Source: Olavius algarvensis associated proteobacterium Delta 3
GTDB taxonomy: Bacteria; Desulfobacterota; Desulfobacteria; Desulfobacterales; CAFBRK01
Assembly: GCA_903231505.1 (NCBI GenBank)
Contig: CAFBRK010000214.1
Location: 1 to 64,000, forward strand
DNA: 64,000 nucleotides
Reading direction: 5' to 3'
This document shows positions 60,801-64,000 of the stretch, in pieces (the first letter of the stretch is position 1; every line of letters starts with the position of its first letter). The position numbers were made by a program, and so were the translations under genes. Under the pieces are notes generated by a model. The model did no database searches, was not told where the DNA came from, and saw nothing but the letters and a program-made list of their open reading frames with translations.

Positions 60801-61855
60801 ACCATCGCAGTTCCCAGGGGATGACTTCTCTGGTGGCCTCTTTCGAGGATATCGTCGATGAGTTCAACCACGGGATTTACCATCCCATGGCCATACAAAA
60901 GTTCCTGTCCCACGCGTATCACAACTGGCTCCAGCCGCCGCGTTGGGTGGTGCTGGCCGGAAACGGAACCTATGACTACCGCGGCCGGGCAAGAAACAGC
61001 TATGGGCTCCCCTTCGAGGACAACAAAATTCCCACGATGATGCTGGGAACGGCCCGGCGGCTCTATCCGGTGGACACCCTGCTTGCAGACGCAGCGGGCG
61101 ATGACGGCATTCCGGACATAGCGATTGGACGGCTGCCGGCACATACGGCTGCAGAGCTGTCGGATATGGTCGATAAAATCATCGCCTATGAAACCGGAGA
61201 CCCGGCCGACTGGCACAACGAGATTGTCATGCTCGCCGACAAACCCGAGCCACAGGCGGATTTTTCGTCAGACAGCGAGGTTGTGGCGGCGTTTGCCTCC
61301 GGGGCATTTTCAACCCGGAAAATCTACCTGGAAGACTATCTTTCAGGCGGCGGAACAGCCGACGATGCCAGTGCGGACTTGATCAGCCGGATTAACGCCG
61401 GGACGGGATTGGTGAATTTCATCGGCCATGGCGGATTCGACCGTTTTTCAGGATCCTACCCGCAGCCGTCCCTGCTCGAAACAGGGGATATACCGAGTCT
61501 GACCAACATGGACCGGCTCCCTGTGGTTGCGGCCATGACCTGCCTGGCGGGTTATTTTGCCAAACCCGGTTTCGATTCCCTGGGCGAAAGTCTGCTTCGT
61601 TATCCGTCCGGCGGGGCCATCGCGGTATGGTCGCCAACCGGCTTGTCCATCAACGATAACGCCAAAATTTTGGATGAGGAGTTGTTCAGGGCATTGTCTG
61701 CCGGAGCACAGGGGACACTTGGGGAGGTGATTCAGGAAGCTCAGAGAACCTATGTCATTCGCACCGGGGATACACTGACACCAAAGATCTACAACCTGCT
61801 TGGTGATCCGGCCTTGAAGCTGAGAATCTTACCGACAGACACGGCGGCCCAGTAA
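51884..61855 (+). CDS. Giant exported DUF11/dockerin/C25 cysteine peptidase protein
   Basis: A 3323-residue secreted protein. The signal peptide ends about residue 33 (VMALAGIVGPANA). Residues 34-510 are a conserved N-terminal domain (YYVPGREEQMASVF). Then come at least seven DUF11-like beta-sandwich repeats (about 510-2000, TVTDTLPAG and NTASV type). A lower-repeat region follows, then a dockerin-like pair of Ca loops (DVNGTGGVELSDAI and DVNANNRVDMAEAL, about 2632-2695). A gingipain-type C25 peptidase lies near 2945-3315, with His3182 in FIGHGGFD and Cys3220 in AAMTCLAG. There is no sorting signal at the end. PqqD begins 156 bases downstream. Confidence 0.85.
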   Translation: MMNSRNTYCYPVYAIAVTLVMALAGIVGPANAAIFGGYSEYYVPGREEQMASVFTTDFPASAAAGMHTVISITATGDNTTVYYDHWEDGYEFDPDDPENTYDIKYVLNAGDVQTLVGNNIPVFPRGTGVYFDGGDRLYTAGTSVTVSRSSWTEADGPNLAISWELFPIKPFLTDYTIPIGQDVAGAPLFYSDFELVYVLVQSVSDNNSVQIDDPATPFVDLTTTLNRGETTQLFNTNAGTHVSGTSPIQVHFIVGATSRGSFEARGFNAMPDSLWDTAYANPVSGASGGADTDLYLYNPNTTSIIVEYADTTGSGEFTIPARETRSYSDGAGRFVPQNSGVALNSDNVFWGIGSADTESRTYDWGFSLVPQNFLTNEYFLSWAPGTSDPTPAQNGSPAYVTAVFDDTVVFVDYSPTDGVPDVNITLDSLDSQTFFDPDNVNTGMHIWASDILAVAWGQDADAAGTSNPFLDLGTANLPMPAEWIDLTLGLQQTADPTVLAPVPGRTTTFTLEIKTYGYPVNSISVKDILPPGFNYIANSSSITFPDTTQKIGSAANPIVSGQELLWDNTILDGLDMGLNETLVVTFSAAIDGTVGIGAYSNTGQAQGTRLEGSQVFSPFDSAVIHVTAVTIDKDTDTPVVPAGGTATYRIRVENLSDLDATNVTISDTLPADTAVPPGFTFNNATITETNASRTGTTNPAGGDTALNWGTWTINAGGSVEIVFSADVNIDIIPRTYDNTAAANFDYDGTNYTIDDSGRVGQDQGAPSGSDPEGDEDVTIVSLLIDKDTTTPIVQAGGTAQYVIALTNSGAFDITGVTVSDDLPAGLTYNTTDTISESFATRTGTSNPTFGDTSPGWGTWTINPGGSLIITFTADVPTTVTPGTYDNSAMADSNESGLVDDAGAVAQDTHTPPGQDPEDDEDITIQAAVLTIDKDTLTPFAVRGQTTANYIISIVNAGSSDATNVTISDALPAGFSFNSEISISETGGAIRTGITSPGIGDTTLNWGTWTIPGGGSVAVTFAADVAIGVGAGVYDNTADAASTETGAIDDIGTIGYDDDTPPLEDPEDDEDVEVLTVTTADLGIDVSHAAEFEITPTINTYDILVTNDGPSVETATITVTDTLEPGLVYDAYSGTGWTCNFADPVLTCTNDLDVAPGASLPPLSVDVTVDPAAVSRNFDNIASVSSPTNDNNGANNSDADPTTVRLPDLSTSYKSVLDTNGGDVLPGDTLRYTIHLIESDGRAAPLVAVTDDLPANTENFNYRSDLSDAGGTVTYSPPPAGANNTGFLDVSGIAVPPLTERLVVFEVDVAAGTPVGTNIDNTGVIDNTLGGQVINADAPTLIVGSSAIPAQGPKPLYLHDNLDLDRTPAGVTEPAVGIADDATETWTLNPASVGQIIIDGSSGTIPVTLNVRNSSPALIWHFITVTLSYAGGSTGTIGSVSPGWRQFDDTVETVQYDVPIAGNITLNPNTAIVLSVYNNTWNSTDQFEIWPYADIGGTDAWSQVGLESDSVINVDSVTFFDQPFPAGSPIATAFPGTTVYVRSVISDPFGSYDITGATVDLVDSEGSIQADDAAMTQIADSGVDTKTYEYAYTFPAGGPFDNWTATVTGIEGTEGAVTHSGTAVISINPVTGADLSITKFHAADFFLNQNGAFTISVSNHGPLDQTADIVVTDTIPAGMTYQTSSGTGWTADTSGLPTVVWTYPASPGSPVTAGTDLPPITLTALVEPTAPTTIQNTASVALGGGENNPINNNSTDTVYVVVRDVVKTVNTPSPYYAGDNLGDELTYTVTVTNTGTGMLQNVALYDAVPAGTTYVAGSSQVTAPRSSIRVTEYYIANLDFPGNTFNLTLNNDLSTDYFVIVQGSDGGGGNGGDRGPDENYVALTADPFGTGNLAASGNPDVLSFARNNSVNSWVGVITVLESLSDPAGSGFSTAAIGWGGDIGQILLMGGFNGAGCSTALANPLNHNSCQARIWPTGTDTINWTRNGPGLGDATSTVMVVRWGNDWTVQRARVTGNNGGNGANAINEYNTAAIAPVARANTWVWGTGHTNDNGVGDTGEGVLVTLGDGVNQNATESLLAAGIEYNNNVVDFEVYALTHPDLVVDYDFKPDGDTGLLIVDVPVPASPGVRMALGSNGLGATNNNFPRSMFSARYWDNTTIRLERRRTGNDFPAWVQGINFSQFREISTQLGGTPPDLVAAGDAYDLLPGESMRVEFAVTLDSPFDPASIVNTVLVTSDLSAVPVIDSVETSVRALGQPAFTDDAGTPQGTFDLSSEPVYLQVIDADRNADPLTIETVTVTVYNPDTGDYAYPTLYETGVDTGIFANDSNGDRYQLYILACDDPFPCVPGTQDPFPTDDDVLYVVPESSPTLQLTYQDPADALRDSASANAVVITRVTLSDFRAYTDSGTTIVQWETSSEVETIGFNLYRYNGAVGYYVKVHADLLPSLLSTIQGGIYRLVDPGALAGQSYTYRLEEIEAGGTHNLFGPFTVTVEGPPTDPGLPPMDDTYHRIAHAADAPPPDPYAFLGFGPFTATPVATLGDALKVSVRLPGLYYVDAVLLTQLGLTPGEVTATLEQSGFVIRHQGEPVGIMKAPDNSGIYFYGEGIDSIYTDTNVYWIELGSSAPMEPGDARGDVNGTGGVELSDAIIALQAMAGGRPSEPGVRPDFPASGADVNANNRVDMAEALFVMQQLAGLRPGSSGPGPAPVGGTRSFMDRRHVEVDFIPLPDWVNDPESDYWGWGALVMPSPPGSGEDTLTSPFYLEGFDPAGGPLTLTVQLFGATDTPPDPDHHVALYLNDQFIGEGSWDGIASFELTVADIDPALVLADELNFLTIQGLLDTGAPYSQVIVDSFDIAYPRTYRAVNDALWIRDSDEAVVTIDGFTSPDIRVLDVTDPGRPQRLDSITIDGVNGEYQVSFAPASPDNTYLAVVASDFLMPDAVAATTRSQLKDTFPGAEYIVVTPREFEEVSRRLADHRSSQGMTSLVASFEDIVDEFNHGIYHPMAIQKFLSHAYHNWLQPPRWVVLAGNGTYDYRGRARNSYGLPFEDNKIPTMMLGTARRLYPVDTLLADAAGDDGIPDIAIGRLPAHTAAELSDMVDKIIAYETGDPADWHNEIVMLADKPEPQADFSSDSEVVAAFASGAFSTRKIYLEDYLSGGGTADDASADLISRINAGTGLVNFIGHGGFDRFSGSYPQPSLLETGDIPSLTNMDRLPVVAAMTCLAGYFAKPGFDSLGESLLRYPSGGAIAVWSPTGLSINDNAKILDEELFRALSAGAQGTLGEVIQEAQRTYVIRTGDTLTPKIYNLLGDPALKLRILPTDTAAQ

Positions 61856-62011
61856 CCCGCGGCCGGCGCGTTGACGTCTCGGACCCGCTCCCAACACCCG
61901 TGCCAGGTGTCGGAATTCCTTCGATCAAATTGTGTTTTTCATAAAAAAACGGTATATCAGGCTGTTCGTACGAACATATGTGTCCCATCACCGGAAGCGA
62001 GGAATTCCCGA

Positions 62012-62317
62012 ATGTTTCCAACCGAATATCATATGACCCGCGTGTACCGGCAGGGAGAAAACATCGTTTCCCGGAATGTGGCCGGTGAATCCCTTCTGGT
62101 GCCGATCCGGGGTCATGTGGCGGATATGCAGAAAATATTCGCTCTCGATCCGGTTGGCGAATTTATCTGGAATCATCTGGACGGAAAACTCAGCTTGAAC
62201 GACGTTCTCGATGAGCTTCTGGAGACCTTCCCGGTGGACAGGGACCTGGCCGGGAAAGACCTTACGGAGTTTATCGATGAGCTCTTTCAGGCCTCCCTGA
62301 TCGAAGAGGTCACCTGA
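62012..62317 (+). CDS. PqqD-like RiPP recognition element
   Basis: A 101-residue PqqD family protein: SRNVAGESLLVPIRGH, then IFALDPVGEFIWNHLDGKLSLNDVLDELLETFPVD and a C-terminal helix DLTEFIDELFQASLIEE. PqqD domains bind leader peptides and present them to radical SAM enzymes. The ATG 62012 has GAGGAA 8 bases upstream; the longer ORF from 61871 lacks a ribosome site. The radical SAM gene starts 2 bases after the stop, so the two are translationally coupled. Confidence 0.9.
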   Translation: MFPTEYHMTRVYRQGENIVSRNVAGESLLVPIRGHVADMQKIFALDPVGEFIWNHLDGKLSLNDVLDELLETFPVDRDLAGKDLTEFIDELFQASLIEEVT

Positions 62318-62319
62318 CC

Positions 62320-63402
62320 ATGGACAGCTGCCGGAACACAGACGCCGCCACGAGCGATTTTCTGCGCAAGTTTCACCGAAAGATTGCGGCGCAGCGAATT
62401 CCGTATTCCGGCATGATCAGCCTGACCCACCGATGCAATCTGCACTGTGTTCACTGTTACCTGGGGGACGAGAACGGGGCTATCGGCGCCCGTGACGAGC
62501 TGGACACGGCCGCCTGGATGGCGCTCATCGATGACATTGTCGACGCCGGATGCCTGTTCCTGACCTTGACCGGGGGTGAGCCGTTGATCCGGAATGACTT
62601 CCCGGACATCTATCGCCATGCCAAGGAACAGGGGCTTCTTGTCACCGTATTTTCAAACGCGACCCTTATCTCTGAAGAGATCATCTCCCTTTTTAAAGAT
62701 CTTCCGCCCCGAAACATCGACGTTACCCTCTACGGCGCCACCCCCGAGACCTACGACCGGATTACCTCCATCCCGGGCAGTTTCCGGCGCTGCATCCGGG
62801 GAATCGAGGCGCTACTCGTCCACCGGCTGCCGCTCAGTCTCAAAACCGTATTGATGTCCCTGAACCGGCAGGAAGTTTCGGCCATTCGGAAAATGGCAAA
62901 CGCATACGGTGTCGAATTCCGTTACGATCCATCCATCATGCCGTGTCTGACCGGAAAGAAAGAGCCTCTTGAACTGAGGGTCGCACCCGAGGAGGTCGCA
63001 GCGATGGAATTCTCGGAGCTTGAAATGGGGGAGCAGTTCCGGGATTTCTTTGAAAAAAGCAAGTCCCTTGCGTCATCTCAAAAACTTTACAACTGCGCGA
63101 CTGGACAGACCTCTTTTTATGTGGATTCCTACGGGAACCTGCAGCCCTGCCTGATGGTGAGTTCTCCGGCCTACGACCTGACCCGCGGCGATTTTTCAAC
63201 GGGATGGACCACGGTGATCCCGAACATCCGGGAAAGGCATGCCGGCCCGCACTACATATGCAATGATTGCGAAAAGAGGGGGCTCTGCGGTCTTTGCCCG
63301 GGTCTCTTTCAACTGGAGAGCGGCCGGGCGGACATCAGGTCGGAATATCTGTGCGCGCTGGGGGAACATCGATATTCAAAAATAGCGGAACACTCCCACT
63401 AG
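62320..63402 (+). CDS. Radical SAM/SPASM-type peptide-modifying enzyme
   Basis: A 360-residue protein. The SAM cluster motif CNLHCVHC (Cys39, 43, 46) and LTGGEPLIRNDF are standard. The C-terminal region has YNCATGQTSFYVDSYGNLQPC and CNDCEKRGLCGLCPG, with several more Cys, as in SPASM or twitch domains carrying auxiliary [4Fe-4S] clusters. Family enzymes make C-S, C-C or C-O links in ribosomal peptides. It is coupled to PqqD, and the peptide gene follows after 9 bases with its own strong ribosome site. The product chemistry cannot be read. Confidence 0.9.
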   Translation: MDSCRNTDAATSDFLRKFHRKIAAQRIPYSGMISLTHRCNLHCVHCYLGDENGAIGARDELDTAAWMALIDDIVDAGCLFLTLTGGEPLIRNDFPDIYRHAKEQGLLVTVFSNATLISEEIISLFKDLPPRNIDVTLYGATPETYDRITSIPGSFRRCIRGIEALLVHRLPLSLKTVLMSLNRQEVSAIRKMANAYGVEFRYDPSIMPCLTGKKEPLELRVAPEEVAAMEFSELEMGEQFRDFFEKSKSLASSQKLYNCATGQTSFYVDSYGNLQPCLMVSSPAYDLTRGDFSTGWTTVIPNIRERHAGPHYICNDCEKRGLCGLCPGLFQLESGRADIRSEYLCALGEHRYSKIAEHSH

Positions 63403-63411
63403 GAGGATGTT

Positions 63412-63597
63412 ATGCCGATGAAGGAGGATACCCCGAAACCCGGGCCGCCGTATCAGAAGCCCAGGTTGAGAATTATCGAACTGGTGGCCGATGAAGTTCT
63501 GGCTGCCGGATGCAAATTAAAAGGCGTCGGATTGGGCCAAAATCCAGGCACCCCATGCGTTCAGGGCGTTAACTGGTGCTGGCAGGAGGGATCCTGA
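63412..63597 (+). CDS. Candidate RiPP precursor peptide
   Basis: A 61-residue peptide: a Pro/Lys-rich leader (MPMKEDTPKPGPP), then PRLRIIELVADEVLAAG, typical of leaders bound by PqqD domains, then a core from Cys34 with Cys34, Cys49 and Cys56, many Gly, and an end NWCWQEGS. AGGAGG lies 5 bases before the ATG, the strongest ribosome site in the cluster. Cleavage after AAG is a guess. No close family name is assigned. Confidence 0.75.
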   Translation: MPMKEDTPKPGPPYQKPRLRIIELVADEVLAAGCKLKGVGLGQNPGTPCVQGVNWCWQEGS

Positions 63598-63715
63598 TCA
63601 TAAGATTGGATGCCCATATGGTAATGCGCCCCGAAACCGGCCCTGCGGAGGGCGCGATTCGGAGCGATGCACACCCACTTTCGTTTTTTGGATTCCCCTG
63701 GAAGACAGGTGGCGG

Positions 63716-64000
63716 ATGCCGGATACGCTCCACCTGGAAATAGCCGGGATTGCGATCACGGTCGCTGCGGCGGAGGCGGACCAAATTTTTGAACAGGATC
63801 CCGCAAAACAGCGGTTTATCCGGTCCGCCGGGCCCGGGGAGGCCGCCATCCACGTCACCCTTCTCAATGACCCTGGCGCAGCACCGGACACGCGCCGGAT
63901 GACCAAGCTCTTTGATGCCGGACCCACCTGGCAGATGCACCACGGTGAAAATGGCTACTGTCTGACGGTCAAACCCCATCGGCACCGGCCCGCTTTATGG
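63716..64000 (+). CDS. Start of a probable HPr-kinase-like protein (cut by window end)
   Basis: The 95 visible codons from ATG 63716 (MPDTLHLEIAGIAITVAAAEAD...) show an N-terminal beta-strand domain and a LFDAGPTWQMHHGENGYCLTVKP segment. This resembles the N-terminal part of HprK-like kinases in PqqD/nucleotidyltransferase RiPP clusters. The kinase P-loop would lie beyond the window. The frame is open from 63599, with no other start codon, and AGGTGG precedes this ATG. Naming is tentative. Confidence 0.45.
   Translation, partial: MPDTLHLEIAGIAITVAAAEADQIFEQDPAKQRFIRSAGPGEAAIHVTLLNDPGAAPDTRRMTKLFDAGPTWQMHHGENGYCLTVKPHRHRPALW

Noticed and set aside
63618-63746. Second precursor peptide between the peptide and the kinase-like gene
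   Set aside because: The ORF (MVMRPETGPAEGA...) has no leader motif or Cys pattern shared with the upstream peptide and overlaps the next gene's start.

Overview
The window reads as a chromosome fragment of a strictly anaerobic, sulfate-reducing member of the Desulfobacterota (Desulfobacterales-like). The evidence is DsrC with both C-terminal redox cysteines, a single-chain pyruvate:ferredoxin oxidoreductase, a Flx/Hdr electron-transfer operon in which both HdrA and MvhD appear to contain selenocysteine, a siroheme decarboxylase-type subunit, and a polyhydroxyalkanoate (PHA) locus. No rRNA, CRISPR array, transposase or prophage was seen. There is one tRNA (CAU).

Layout. 0-11 kb: acyl-CoA metabolism and PHA. 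It holds a CoA-transferase, a DUF3141 hydrolase broken at a 9-nt G tract, PhaR, two phasins, a PhaC-like synthase with a histone-like tail, a PhaE-like partner, an SDR reductase and a MaoC hydratase. 11-17 kb: PFOR, a YkgJ protein, an acetyltransferase and a 58-residue orphan. 17-23 kb: three tandem paralogous class III nucleotide cyclases with TolB-like and TPR domains. 23-28 kb: small ORFs, two S23-type four-helix-bundle genes inside inverted repeats, an ADP-ribosylglycohydrolase, a nitrilase, an AhbA/B-like protein and YjbQ. 28.8-36 kb: dsrC, then flxABC-mvhD-hdrA on the minus strand. 36-49 kb: housekeeping genes (miaA, nadE, mnmG, a DnaJ-type chaperone, hpt, a DUF3426 protein) and the tRNA. 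49-64 kb: a START-like protein, a nucleotidyltransferase, a 3323-residue DUF11/dockerin/C25-peptidase protein, then PqqD, a radical SAM protein, a 61-residue Cys-containing peptide and the start of a possible HPr-kinase-like gene. This last block looks like a RiPP locus.

The most unusual theme is a family of dispersed elements. Two S23 genes are bracketed by inverted arms made of degenerate 6-7 nt tandem repeats (GGTATC/GGAATC at one, GGTACTG/GGTATTG at the other). Arms of the first type recur without any gene in at least three about 230-bp elements bounded by shared terminal inverted repeats (near 2.3, 9.0 and 17.0 kb). A 592-bp relative near 37 kb and hairpins at 31.4, 11.2 and 15.4 kb use other repeat units. 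The architecture resembles the S23-coding intervening sequences known from 23S rRNA genes, but here it is intergenic.
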